Positions 33,058 through 41,483 are shown, counted from the first letter of the stretch. The stretch: 41,676 nt of DNA from Candidatus Danuiimicrobium aquiferis (GCA_001804285.1 MHFR01000004.1:1-41676); one strand, 5' to 3'. Translations and numbers: made by a program. Notes: a model not told the origin generated them from the letters alone.

Positions 33058-34554
33058 CTAAAAATATAAATCCCGTTCGCCCTTTTTTATTCGCTCGTAG
33101 CACTCCATAAATTGAGGGAAAATCGCCGGCATTTGCTCGCGGATTTCCTCAATTTCTTTTTGAAGTACGCTTTGCGCTCTTAACTTCGTTTCGTCGCTCG
33201 CAAAATCATCCAACCATTCTTGAAATGTCAGTACCGCATTCAACTTGCAAAATTTTCCTTCTTTTCCGCTCCGAAGAAGCTCCATAATGCATTCTCCGGT
33301 TCGCCCGCAGCGGTAACCGGCGGTACAAAACGATGTAATGCTATGTTTTTCTGAAAATTCACGAATGACTTCGTCCAGACTCCGGGTGTCCCCAAGCATA
33401 AACTGCTGTTTGTTTTCCGCTTGATCCGGATTTTCATCGCTATATGAACCGATTCCGATCTTGGTAGAAGCATCCGTTTGCGTCACGCCAAACGAAATAG
33501 CTTCTCGCCGCATTTCGGCATTTTCCCGTGCCGTGATAATCATACCGGTATATGGAATCGCAAGACGGATGACCAAAATAATACGCTTAAGAATTTCATC
33601 TGAAATCCGGTAAGGCGACTCAACCGATAACGGTGAATTAAATGCCGGTTCAAGCCTCGGAAACGAAACCGTGTGCGGTCCGATTCCTAATTTCGTCTCA
33701 AGTTCCCACGCATGGTAAACAAGCCCCATAACCTCAAATTTCCAGTCATAAAGCCCAAATAGCGCGCCGATTCCCACGTCATCAATCCCGGCTTCCAATG
33801 CCCGATGCATACAATAAAGCCGCCACTGATAGTTGGCTTTAATCGTTCCTTTGGGATGAATTCTCCCATACGTATCATGATGATAGGTTTCTTGAAACAC
33901 CTGATACGTTCCGATGCCACTCACGCGGAGCAGTTTTAATTCTTCAATCGAAAGCGGTGCCGCATTCACATTCACACGGCGGATATTTCCGATTCCGTAT
34001 TTGGTATTCACTTTCACGTCATAAATGGTTTTCAAACTTTCAACGATATAATCAATACCAGTCTCCGGATGCTCGCCATAAACAGCAATTAACCGTTTGT
34101 GCCCAATTTTCCCGGCCAGCACTTCAATTTCTTTCCGGATTTCTTCCATCGTCAAAACATTTCGTTTCGCCTCATGGTTATCTTTTCGGAACCCGCAATA
34201 TAAACAATTGTTCACACAATAATTTCCCATATAAAGCGGCGCAAATGTCACAATCCGGTTGTCATAAACTTTTTTCTTCACTCTGAGCGCCGTGTCTTTC
34301 ATTTCTGCCAAGAGCACCGGATCTTCAACGTGAAGCAGCATCGCCGTTTCATCGGGCGTGAGAGTTTCAATCGCAAGCGATTTTGCTAAAGCGTCTCTGA
34401 CACGCGCCTTTTCAGGACTCCGATTCGCAACAAGTTTCCCCTCAATCTCCGTATCCGGAATAAAATCTTTTCCGTCTACCAGATACTTTGTGATTTCGTC
34501 TTGTTTAATGCGGTCTTTCACCCAGTTTTCAACGTCATGCAATTGGGTTGTCAT
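33058..34554 (-). CDS. hydG: [FeFe]-hydrogenase maturase HydG (radical SAM tyrosine lyase)
   Basis: Cleaves tyrosine to give CO and cyanide on an Fe(Cys) unit for the H-cluster. The 498-residue protein has the radical-SAM motif CVNNCLYC (C113, C117, C120) and a C-terminal domain for the auxiliary cluster. The usual motif there is C-x2-C-x22-C. Here the first and last Cys align (C410, C436), but the second position is Gly (CTAG), with extra Cys at 416 and 422. Hydrogenase neighbours exclude ThiH. The ATG at 34554 overlaps the hydF stop by 4 bp, with AGGA upstream; a frame open to 34752 lies inside hydF and is rejected. Confidence 0.93.
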   Translation of the reverse strand: MTTQLHDVENWVKDRIKQDEITKYLVDGKDFIPDTEIEGKLVANRSPEKARVRDALAKSLAIETLTPDETAMLLHVEDPVLLAEMKDTALRVKKKVYDNRIVTFAPLYMGNYCVNNCLYCGFRKDNHEAKRNVLTMEEIRKEIEVLAGKIGHKRLIAVYGEHPETGIDYIVESLKTIYDVKVNTKYGIGNIRRVNVNAAPLSIEELKLLRVSGIGTYQVFQETYHHDTYGRIHPKGTIKANYQWRLYCMHRALEAGIDDVGIGALFGLYDWKFEVMGLVYHAWELETKLGIGPHTVSFPRLEPAFNSPLSVESPYRISDEILKRIILVIRLAIPYTGMIITARENAEMRREAISFGVTQTDASTKIGIGSYSDENPDQAENKQQFMLGDTRSLDEVIREFSEKHSITSFCTAGYRCGRTGECIMELLRSGKEGKFCKLNAVLTFQEWLDDFASDETKLRAQSVLQKEIEEIREQMPAIFPQFMECYERIKKGERDLYF

Positions 34555-35816
34555 TGAGCGACTTCCTTTCTTAAATTTGCCAATTCTCCCCAGTAAACAT
34601 CCAGCGCGGCCGGAAACGGCGAAAGCACTCTTTCCAGAACTTTCTTCACGAACGAGATGCAGAGTCCATAATTTGTAATGGCCACACCCGCCTCCTTCGC
34701 TCGATGAATCCGCGAAAGCGTTTCTTTCCTTCCCAGCATGCACGACCCGCATTGAATGATGAGCTTATACTTGTGAAGCTCTGCCGGATAATCGCGCCCC
34801 GCGCAAACATCAATGGTTAAATCAAAACCTACATACGTTTTAAGCCATCTTGGGATTTTTACACGGCCGATATCATCTTCCACAGCATGATGGCTGCACG
34901 ATTCCGCAATCAAAATCCTGTCACCGGGCTGTAACCGATCGATCACGGAAACACCTCTTGTCATCTCCGACAAATCGCCCTTCAACCGCGAAAAAAGAAT
35001 TGAAAATGTGGTACACTTCACGCCGGCAGGCGTTTCTGCCACCATTCGATCAACCACCTGCGAATCACAGACCACCAGATCCGGCAAGCGCTTTAAATTT
35101 TGAAGAAGCATCGTGTATTCGCTTTCTTTCACGACCATCGCTACCGAATTACAATCGAGCGTATCCCGAATCGCCTGGACTTGCGGCAAAATAATCCTGC
35201 CTTTCGGCGCCTCAAAATCAATCGGAATAATTAATACGACCAGTGCCTGCGCCGGAATTAAATCACCGAGCAAAGGCGGCGGTTTAATAAAATCTTCCGG
35301 ACAAACTTCGATTAAATGTTTCTTAAGCGGATTTAAAAAATCATCGCGACGGCTCCGGTCAAGACTTGCCGCAAGCATAATTCTTTCGCATCTTTCTTGA
35401 AGCCGAGCATGAAATTGATCGGTGGGCTGTTTAATATCAATTTTATTCACTACAATAATAAGGGACGTATTCCGTTTCCGTACTTCCGCGCAAACTTTTT
35501 CTTCGAATTCCGTCCAAACATCCGCTTCAGTGACGAGCAAAATGACATCTGACCTGTCAAAAATTTTATTAGTTTTTTCAATCCGCCTGCTGGCGAGAAC
35601 AGATGCATCGTCAAGACCGGCCGTATCAAGAAAAACCACGGGACCAATGGGTAAAAGTTCCATGACTTTTTCAACAACGTCAGTTGTCGTTCCCGGCAAC
35701 GGCGATGTAATGGCCACATCCTGGCCCGCTACCATATTAAGAAAGCTCGATTTCCCGACGTTCGTCCTTCCAAAAATTCCAATTTGGAGCCTTAATGACT
35801 TAGGTGTTTTATTCAT
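34551..35816 (-). CDS. hydF: [FeFe]-hydrogenase maturation GTPase HydF
   Basis: Scaffold GTPase that receives the di-iron unit and passes it to the hydrogenase. The 421-residue protein has a Ras-like GTPase domain with the P-loop GRTNVGKSS (16-24), DTAGLDD and NKID, a dimerisation domain and a C-terminal cluster-binding domain. The family's cluster motif is CxH...HCxxC. CSH (C307, H309) is present, and the second part reads QCGSC (Q355, C356, C359), so the three Cys are kept but the His next to the second is Gln. It starts 3 bp after the TM1266-type gene and overlaps hydG by 4 bp. Confidence 0.95.
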   Translation of the reverse strand: MNKTPKSLRLQIGIFGRTNVGKSSFLNMVAGQDVAITSPLPGTTTDVVEKVMELLPIGPVVFLDTAGLDDASVLASRRIEKTNKIFDRSDVILLVTEADVWTEFEEKVCAEVRKRNTSLIIVVNKIDIKQPTDQFHARLQERCERIMLAASLDRSRRDDFLNPLKKHLIEVCPEDFIKPPPLLGDLIPAQALVVLIIPIDFEAPKGRIILPQVQAIRDTLDCNSVAMVVKESEYTMLLQNLKRLPDLVVCDSQVVDRMVAETPAGVKCTTFSILFSRLKGDLSEMTRGVSVIDRLQPGDRILIAESCSHHAVEDDIGRVKIPRWLKTYVGFDLTIDVCAGRDYPAELHKYKLIIQCGSCMLGRKETLSRIHRAKEAGVAITNYGLCISFVKKVLERVLSPFPAALDVYWGELANLRKEVAQ

Positions 35817-35819
35817 GGA

Positions 35820-36083
35820 TCACATACAACCTTTCCCGTTTTTTCCAAGCGCCGACTTCACCGAAACCCCTTCGAGGGCACCGAGTTTTCCCGTCATTGC
35901 ACCCAATTCATCAGTGGTCGCATCAACAATAAGGGTGATCACAGAACAATGCCTTTCCTTGTATGGGATCCCGACTCGCGCAACAATCATTTCCCCATAT
36001 TCTGACAGAATATGATTAATTTGCTCCGCAACTTTCTCTCTTTTCTCAACAATAATTCCGACAAATCCTAAACGTTTATCCAT
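35820..36083 (-). CDS. TM1266-family iron-only hydrogenase system regulator
   Basis: An 87-residue ACT-like (NikR C-terminal-like) domain protein: KRLGFVGIIVEKREKVAEQIN, ARVGIPYKERHCSVITLIVDA and an end LGKNGKGCM. The family is found with hydEFG genes and is named a putative regulator; no direct biochemical role has been shown. It lacks a DNA-binding domain. ATG with AGGAGGG upstream. First gene of the unit with hydF and hydG, after the hydA terminator. Confidence 0.9.
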   Translation of the reverse strand: MDKRLGFVGIIVEKREKVAEQINHILSEYGEMIVARVGIPYKERHCSVITLIVDATTDELGAMTGKLGALEGVSVKSALGKNGKGCM

Positions 36084-36127
36084 TTTTCTATACCCTCCTA
36101 AGTAATGAGAATTCCGGTCTAAAAATT

Positions 36128-36161
36128 AAAAACCCAACTTCCTGAAAGAAGCTGGGTTTTT
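36128..36161 (-). terminator. Intrinsic terminator downstream of hydA
   Basis: Minus-strand RNA forms a 14-bp stem (AAAAACCCAGCUUC with GAAGUUGGGUUUUU, loop of six) followed by AAUUUUU. The single non-Watson-Crick pair is G-U on the minus strand but A-C on the plus strand, which supports use on the minus strand. Since it lies ahead of the TM1266-type gene, partial read-through could also set maturation-gene expression. Confidence 0.8.
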
Positions 36162-36230
36162 ATATAACATACGACTTATTTCCCCTTAGCTTCAGGGCTG
36201 ATCGCCCCTTTTCCTCAGGATGCTCTTCTG

Positions 36231-36283
36231 TTATTCTGAGCACGAAGTGCGAAGAATCTTATTTTGAGATCCTTCGACTCTGC
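36231..36283. repeat. Dispersed palindromic repeat (TTCTGAGC...GAAGAATC type)
   Basis: CGAAGAATCTTA mirrors TGAGATCCTTCG imperfectly. The TTATTCTGAGCACGAAGTG opening is a common dispersed repeat in environmental genomes. It lies between the hydA stop and the terminator. The rest of the spacer 36084-36342 holds only the terminator and a short GGGCTGATCGCCC hairpin. Confidence 0.55.
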
Positions 36284-36342
36284 ATTTATTTTAAATGCTT
36301 GCCCATCTTGGGACATTTTTTTGCCAATCAAAAAAACAGATG

Positions 36343-38088
36343 TTACTTCCTATACTGCGGCCGCCCTTTATACTCGGTATGTAATAGCTCGTGCGATTTC
36401 TTGCCAAGCGGCTTTCCAAGAAACTCATTATAAAGTTTCTGCACAAATGGATTGTCGTGTGAACACCGGATCTTAGACTTTTCATCATCCGCATACAAGC
36501 CCTTGGTGCGCGCAATTCGGACGCTATCTTTGACCATATACGGTTGTCCACCGCCACCGATACATCCGCCGGGGCAAGCCATCACCTCAATAAAATGATA
36601 AGGAAGCGGCTCCCCTTTTTCTTTCGCTTTTCGAACCTTATTCAAAACATATTCAACATTACTCAAACCATGCGCAATCGCTAACTTGATTTCGAATTCC
36701 CCGATCATAATTGACGTTTCTTTCACGCCTTTCAGACCCCGGACGTTTTCAAATTCCACTTTTTCAAGATTGTTCTCCGTCACCAGAAAATAGGCCGTCC
36801 GGAGCGCAGCCTCCATCACGCCGCCGGTCGCACCAAAAATCGTAGCGCCACCCGTATAATCGCCCATTACATGATCCGCTTCTTCGTCGGGAAGCTGTGT
36901 CATGTCAATACCGGCCTGTTTGATCATTCGCGCCAGTTCCCGCGTGGTCAATACGATATCAATATCCTGTTGCCCTGAAGCAAACATTTCTTCGTCGCGC
37001 TTAATTTCATATTTCTTAGCCGTACACGGCATGATCGACACCATCACGATCTTATCCGGCTCAATCTTTTTATCCTGCGCAAAATAAGTTTTTGAAAGCG
37101 CACCCACAATTTGCTGGGGAGATTTACAGGATGAAAAATGGTCAATCATGTCCGAATGGAATTTCTCCATAAAATCAACCCACGCCGGGCAACATGTCGT
37201 AATGAGCGGAAGCGCCCCTTTTTTGTGGACAAACCGTTCAACAAATTCTGTTGCTTCTTCCATAATGGTAACATCTGCGCCGAAATTCGTATCAAAAACC
37301 GCCTTAAAACCCAAACGCCGGAGAAGTGAATAAAGTTTCTTCGTCATATTTGTTCCTGGAGGATATCCAAACGCTTCGCCAATTGAGACACGAACCGCAG
37401 GCGCAATTTGGACAACACAATATTTTTCCGGATCCATCAATTCCCGCCAAACCTTGGCCGTGTGATCATATTCAACAATGGCACCCGTCGGACAATGGGC
37501 AGAACATTGGCCGCAACGGACACATGGAGAATCCGCTAAATTAATATCACCCGCCGGAGAAATCCGGGTCTTAAATCCTCTCTCTAAAAATGAAAGTGCC
37601 CAAACATCCTGGACATCCTGGCACACCTCAACGCAACGGCCGCATTTAATGCATTTTTCAGGCTCCAAAACAACGGTTCCCGTCGAACTATCTTTCGGTG
37701 TCTTTTTCACAAACTTATCAAAGAATTCTTCTTGAATACCGAAATTAGCCATGAGTGTTTGAAGTTCACAGTCATTATTTCGGCCGCACGTCAAACAATC
37801 ATTCGGATGATTGGAGAGAATGAGTTCTATCACGGTACGGCGAACGTCGACGATTTCAGGATCGTTCGTAATAATATCCATGCCTTCTTCCACCGGCGTA
37901 CAACAAGCCCGCAGCATTTTATTGTTGCCTTTAATTTTGACCACACAGATGCCGCAAGCGGCAGACGGAGGGAGATCTTCGTGCTTGCAAAGTGTCGGAA
38001 TCTGAACCTGAACCGTCTTTGCCGCATCAAGAATCGTCGTGCCTTCTTCAACTTTTACCGGTATTCCATTAATCACTGCATTAACCAT
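36343..38088 (-). CDS. hydA: [FeFe] hydrogenase catalytic subunit HydA (NAD-linked, multimeric type)
   Basis: Makes or oxidises H2. The 581-residue protein begins with a [2Fe-2S] domain (C34, C45, C48, C62), then a His-ligated [4Fe-4S] (HPNDCLTCGRNNDC), two [4Fe-4S] (CIKCGRCVEVCQ and CVRCGQCSAHCP), and the H-domain with L1 TTCCPAW (C299, and proton-relay C300), L2 MPCTAKK (C355) and L3 ACPGGCIGGGGQP (C505, C509), then the small-subunit-like C-terminus. L1 has Thr where Ser is usual. It lies after hydB, hydC-like genes, as in bifurcating HydABC enzymes, using NADH and reduced ferredoxin. No C-terminal extra ferredoxin domain as in Thermotoga HydA. Confidence 0.97.
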   Translation of the reverse strand: MVNAVINGIPVKVEEGTTILDAAKTVQVQIPTLCKHEDLPPSAACGICVVKIKGNNKMLRACCTPVEEGMDIITNDPEIVDVRRTVIELILSNHPNDCLTCGRNNDCELQTLMANFGIQEEFFDKFVKKTPKDSSTGTVVLEPEKCIKCGRCVEVCQDVQDVWALSFLERGFKTRISPAGDINLADSPCVRCGQCSAHCPTGAIVEYDHTAKVWRELMDPEKYCVVQIAPAVRVSIGEAFGYPPGTNMTKKLYSLLRRLGFKAVFDTNFGADVTIMEEATEFVERFVHKKGALPLITTCCPAWVDFMEKFHSDMIDHFSSCKSPQQIVGALSKTYFAQDKKIEPDKIVMVSIMPCTAKKYEIKRDEEMFASGQQDIDIVLTTRELARMIKQAGIDMTQLPDEEADHVMGDYTGGATIFGATGGVMEAALRTAYFLVTENNLEKVEFENVRGLKGVKETSIMIGEFEIKLAIAHGLSNVEYVLNKVRKAKEKGEPLPYHFIEVMACPGGCIGGGGQPYMVKDSVRIARTKGLYADDEKSKIRCSHDNPFVQKLYNEFLGKPLGKKSHELLHTEYKGRPQYRK

Positions 38089-38114
38089 TGAAACACTCCT
38101 TCTTAAATCACTTT

Positions 38115-39854
38115 TTAGCCGCGGGAAACCGCTTCAAATTTACACACTTCAAAGCACCGGCCGCAATTAATACATTTTTCTTCAAAAATCAAATATCCTT
38201 GATCACGATTGCCGGAAACAGCTTGAACCGGACAATTTCTGAAACAGAGTCCGCATCGTTTACATTTTTCTTCAATAATCGAAAAATGAAACAGCCCGGC
38301 ACAACGCCCTGCCGGACATTTCTTTTCCACAATATGCGCTTTATATTCATCTTCAAAATATCGAAGCGTCGAGAGAACCGGATTCGGCGCGGTTTGTCCC
38401 AAACCGCAAAGCGCTGCCTTCTGCATGGCACGCGAAATGCGGCGCAACCGGTCCAAATCCTCAATTTCACCTTTACCTTCTGAAATTTTTTCCAAAAGAT
38501 GAAGAAGCTGCGTTCCGCCAATCCGGCATGGCGCGCATTTACCGCAGGATTCATCGACACAAAACCTTAAATAAAATTTGGCAATGTCCACCATACAATC
38601 ATCTTCGTTCATCACAATCATTCCGCCGGAGCCCATAATAGAACCGAGTTTTTGCAAACTCTCATATCCGACCGGTGCATTGATAAAATCTTCCGGAATC
38701 ACGCCGCCTGACGGGCCGCCCGTTTGAACCGCTTTTACTTTTTTTCCGGCGATTCCGCCGCCTCCGATTTCAAATACAATTTCTTTAAGGGTTGTTCCCA
38801 TCGGAACTTCAATCAAGCCTGAATTTTTCACTTTACCGGTAAGCGCAAAAACTTTTGATCCTTTTGATTTTTCAGTGCCAATACTTGAAAACCACTTTCC
38901 GCCTTTCAACATAATGAGCGGAATATTCGCAAGGGTTTCGACATTATTAATCACGGTCGGTTTTCCCCACAACCCCTTAACGGATGGATAGGGCGGCCTC
39001 GGACGGGGATATCCGCGTTTTCCCTCAACGGATGAAATCAAAGCCGTCTCTTCACCGCAAACGAAAGCACCAGCTCCTAAGCGGATTTCAATATCCAATT
39101 TAAATGAGGAACCGAGAATATTTTCACCGAGCAATCCATATTCATGCGCTTGCGTGACCGCTCGATTGACGCGTTCAATCGCAAGCGGATATTCCGCGCG
39201 AATATAGAAAAATCCTTTCGTCGCACCGATCACATAGGCCGCAATCATCATTCCTTCGATCACCGAATGAGGATCCCCTTCGAGAACGCTTCGATCCATA
39301 TACGCGCCCGGATCGCCTTCATCCCCGTTACAAATCACATATTTTTGATCCGCTTCAACGGCGCGCGTTAATTTCCATTTTAACCATGTCGGGAAACCTG
39401 CGCCGCCTCTCCCGCGAAGCTCACTTATTTTCATTTCTTCAATTACTTTTTCGGGTGTCATTTTTTCAAGAATCGTTGCTATCGCCTGATAACCGTCATG
39501 CTTAATGTAGTCATCAATAGATTCCGGATCGACCAACCCGCAATTCCTAAGCACAAGGCGCAGTTGCTTATCATCCGGTTTGTGAAGAAGCGCTTCAATC
39601 GGACGGCCTTCCACAACCGATTCGCTCACAATGCGCGAAATATCACCTGTTTCTACATCACAATAAAGAAAATTTTCCGGCAGCACCCGAACGGTCAACC
39701 CCTTGCCGTAGATACCGATATCCGATACACGCACAAGCTGAACTTTTTCTTCCAGTTTTTTATCCTGTATTTCGGTCAGAAACGCCGTATAAAAATCACG
39801 CGTCCGGTCCTTTTTCAAATCCGTATCTTTAATTAATATCCGTTTTTGCTGCAT
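38115..39854 (-). CDS. hydB: Hydrogenase NAD(H)/FMN subunit HydB (NuoF-like)
   Basis: Flavin-bearing subunit of the multimeric hydrogenase; likely site of electron bifurcation. In the 579-residue protein, residues 110-420 are NuoF-like, with the FMN/NADH sites GRGGAGFPT and GAGAFVCGEETAL and the SLBB part. Then come the NuoF [4Fe-4S] (ESCGKCAPCRIGG) and two C-terminal [4Fe-4S] motifs (CKRCGLCFRNCP, CINCGRCFEVCK). The N-terminal 90 residues keep the outline of a thioredoxin-like [2Fe-2S] domain but lack its cysteines (only C65). A separate [2Fe-2S] protein is encoded immediately upstream. ATG with GAGGA upstream. Confidence 0.95.
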   Translation of the reverse strand: MQQKRILIKDTDLKKDRTRDFYTAFLTEIQDKKLEEKVQLVRVSDIGIYGKGLTVRVLPENFLYCDVETGDISRIVSESVVEGRPIEALLHKPDDKQLRLVLRNCGLVDPESIDDYIKHDGYQAIATILEKMTPEKVIEEMKISELRGRGGAGFPTWLKWKLTRAVEADQKYVICNGDEGDPGAYMDRSVLEGDPHSVIEGMMIAAYVIGATKGFFYIRAEYPLAIERVNRAVTQAHEYGLLGENILGSSFKLDIEIRLGAGAFVCGEETALISSVEGKRGYPRPRPPYPSVKGLWGKPTVINNVETLANIPLIMLKGGKWFSSIGTEKSKGSKVFALTGKVKNSGLIEVPMGTTLKEIVFEIGGGGIAGKKVKAVQTGGPSGGVIPEDFINAPVGYESLQKLGSIMGSGGMIVMNEDDCMVDIAKFYLRFCVDESCGKCAPCRIGGTQLLHLLEKISEGKGEIEDLDRLRRISRAMQKAALCGLGQTAPNPVLSTLRYFEDEYKAHIVEKKCPAGRCAGLFHFSIIEEKCKRCGLCFRNCPVQAVSGNRDQGYLIFEEKCINCGRCFEVCKFEAVSRG

Positions 39855-39874
39855 GGTCTTTCCATCCTCGCCAT

Positions 39875-40231
39875 TTATTGTGATGAACGAATATCATAAA
39901 TATGATCATTCACCAATATTTTACCGCCGATATGTTTTTCAACAATTTTCATCGCAGTCTCTTTATTCACTTTTCCGTAAAATACCTTGGGCATGCCTTC
40001 CACTTTTACTTCGATCAAAGGTTCCGCATAACACATCCCCGCACAACCGCATCTTTGGATCGAAACGCCGAGATTCCGTTTTTTAACTTCCTCAACCAGG
40101 AAATCGTAAATATCCTGAGCACCGGCCGCAATTCCGCACGTACTCAAACCGACTTTAATCCAGTTCGCAGTTTCTTTTTTCAATTCTTCCTGCTTGATCG
40201 CCTGCAAATCATCTTTTGTCAACTTTTTCAT
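39875..40231 (-). CDS. Thioredoxin-like [2Fe-2S] ferredoxin subunit of the hydrogenase
   Basis: A 118-residue protein with the thioredoxin-like [2Fe-2S] ferredoxin fold. Cysteines C32 (STCGIAAGA), C61, C63 and C67 (RCGCAGMC) are candidates for cluster ligands. The second half (PLIEVKVEGMPKVFYGKV ... IVEKHIGG) is standard. In HydB of Thermotoga this domain is fused to the N-terminus; here it is separate. AGGAAGG precedes the ATG. It is placed between hydC and hydB, 20-27 bp from each, as in the four-subunit HydABCD enzymes. Confidence 0.9.
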   Translation of the reverse strand: MKKLTKDDLQAIKQEELKKETANWIKVGLSTCGIAAGAQDIYDFLVEEVKKRNLGVSIQRCGCAGMCYAEPLIEVKVEGMPKVFYGKVNKETAMKIVEKHIGGKILVNDHIYDIRSSQ

Positions 40232-40258
40232 GTCATGCCTTCCTGTTTCAATGGTAAA

Positions 40259-40777
40259 TCATGGCTTCCCGGAAACTTCACTACCCACGCCGGAAACCAT
40301 CTGCCCATTTTGTTTCGTATAATGCGAAAGAATATCGATAATGTCATTTTTCTTTAATTCACCAAAAACCTTCCCGTCGATTTTAATCACCGGTGCAAGT
40401 CCGCAGCAGCCTAAACACCTGACAATTTCAAGATGGAAAAGTCCGTCTTTTGTGGTCTCATCTTCTTTCACTCCTAAAATATGCTCAAGCTCGCTTAAAA
40501 GCTCCGCACCACCTTTTAAATAACACGCCGTTCCCATACAAACGGCAACGGTATGTTTTCCGGGAGGTTCCAGTTTGAAATAATTATAGAAAGTAATGAC
40601 CTCATAGATTCTGGCCAAAGGGACATCCAAAAGTTTTGAGATTTCAAAGGACACTTCGCGAGGAACATACCCGTAACGATTCTCAATTTTGTGAAGAATC
40701 ATAATCAGATTCCCCTCTTTCGTTTTCCATTCCTCAACGATTTCTTTAATGTCTGCTTTTAATTTTTCTCGATCCAT
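40259..40777 (-). CDS. hydC: Hydrogenase [2Fe-2S] subunit HydC (NuoE-like)
   Basis: Electron-transfer subunit of 172 residues, homologous to NuoE of complex I. It has an N-terminal helical part (about 1-75; NRYGYVPREVSFEISKLLDVP) and a thioredoxin-like [2Fe-2S] domain with C80, C85 (CMGTACYLKG) and C121, C125 (CLGCCGLAP). ATG with AGGAG eight bases upstream. Its start overlaps the rex gene by 19 bp, which ties its expression to the NADH-sensing regulator. Confidence 0.93.
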   Translation of the reverse strand: MDREKLKADIKEIVEEWKTKEGNLIMILHKIENRYGYVPREVSFEISKLLDVPLARIYEVITFYNYFKLEPPGKHTVAVCMGTACYLKGGAELLSELEHILGVKEDETTKDGLFHLEIVRCLGCCGLAPVIKIDGKVFGELKKNDIIDILSHYTKQNGQMVSGVGSEVSGKP

Positions 40778-41421
40778 TGCTTCGGCTCCTGTTTAACTTT
40801 TCGATTTAATGCATTCACAAAATAAATAATGGTCTCCAGCTCTAATTCCAGATTGACATGATGAATAATGATATCTTCCGGCATGTTGAGTCGGATAGGC
40901 GCAAAATTTAAAATTCCTTTAATCCCCGATTCTATCATTACATCTGCAACTTGCTGCGCCGCTGCATCGGGCACAGCAATAATTCCAACACTTATATTAT
41001 GCTGTTTCACGAAACCTTTCAATTCAGAAGTTGGCAGCACCGGAATATCATCCGTATGTCCGGTCTTAGATGGGTCAACGTCAAAAGCAGCAACAATCTT
41101 GATCCCTTCCTTTTCAAAACCTTTGTAATGAACGAGGGCAGATCCAATATTGCCTTTTCCGACAACAATAATGCTCACGGGTTTATTTTTCCCGAGCACA
41201 TGATTCAATTTCTCGATGAGTTCGTCGACAATATAGCCGCCGCGCTTATTGCCGGATAACCCGAAAATCGAAAAATCCTTGCGAACCTGAGTCGCCGGAA
41301 CCCCCACCCCATCTGCCAAATTATCAGAAAACACTTTGACAAAACCAATCGATTTCAGCTTAATAAGGGTATTCCGATACCTGTAAAGTCGCTCAATACA
41401 ACTCTTATTTGCCTTTAACAT
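40759..41421 (-). CDS. rex: Redox-sensing transcriptional repressor Rex
   Basis: Represses its targets when NADH/NAD+ is low and releases DNA when NADH binds. The 220-residue protein has an N-terminal winged helix (ATQVRKDFSIFG) and a Rossmann domain with VVGKGNIGSAL (residues about 83-93) and the DVDPSKTG motif, plus the C-terminal swapped helix. First gene of the hydrogenase operon, overlapping hydC. The promoter (41450-41477) is flanked by two Rex-like dyads, so it is probably self-regulated and controls the entire operon. Confidence 0.96.
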   Translation of the reverse strand: MLKANKSCIERLYRYRNTLIKLKSIGFVKVFSDNLADGVGVPATQVRKDFSIFGLSGNKRGGYIVDELIEKLNHVLGKNKPVSIIVVGKGNIGSALVHYKGFEKEGIKIVAAFDVDPSKTGHTDDIPVLPTSELKGFVKQHNISVGIIAVPDAAAQQVADVMIESGIKGILNFAPIRLNMPEDIIIHHVNLELELETIIYFVNALNRKVKQEPKQWIEKN

Positions 41422-41433
41422 AACTTACACCCT

Positions 41434-41447
41434 TCACAATTTTGTGA
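41434..41447. promoter_or_regulatory. Dyad TCACAATTTTGTGA overlapping the rex start point
   Basis: Two perfect six-base arms around two bases. The half-sites TTGTGA/TCACAA are those of Rex, in outward orientation. It overlaps the predicted +1 of the rex operon, where binding would block transcription. Confidence 0.5.
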
Positions 41448-41449
41448 TA

Positions 41450-41477
41450 ATTATATCATCTATTGTTCTACGTGCAA
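41450..41477 (-). promoter_or_regulatory. Promoter of the rex-hydrogenase operon
   Basis: Minus strand: TTGCAC (41472-41477), a 16-bp spacer, and a perfect TATAAT (41450-41455), about 30 bp ahead of the rex start. Confidence 0.6.
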
Positions 41478-41483
41478 TATTTA

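Noticed and set aside
33058-34752. A 564-residue HydG from the longest open frame
   Set aside because: The first 66 codons lie inside hydF in another frame; the ATG at 34554 has the ATGA overlap and a ribosome site.
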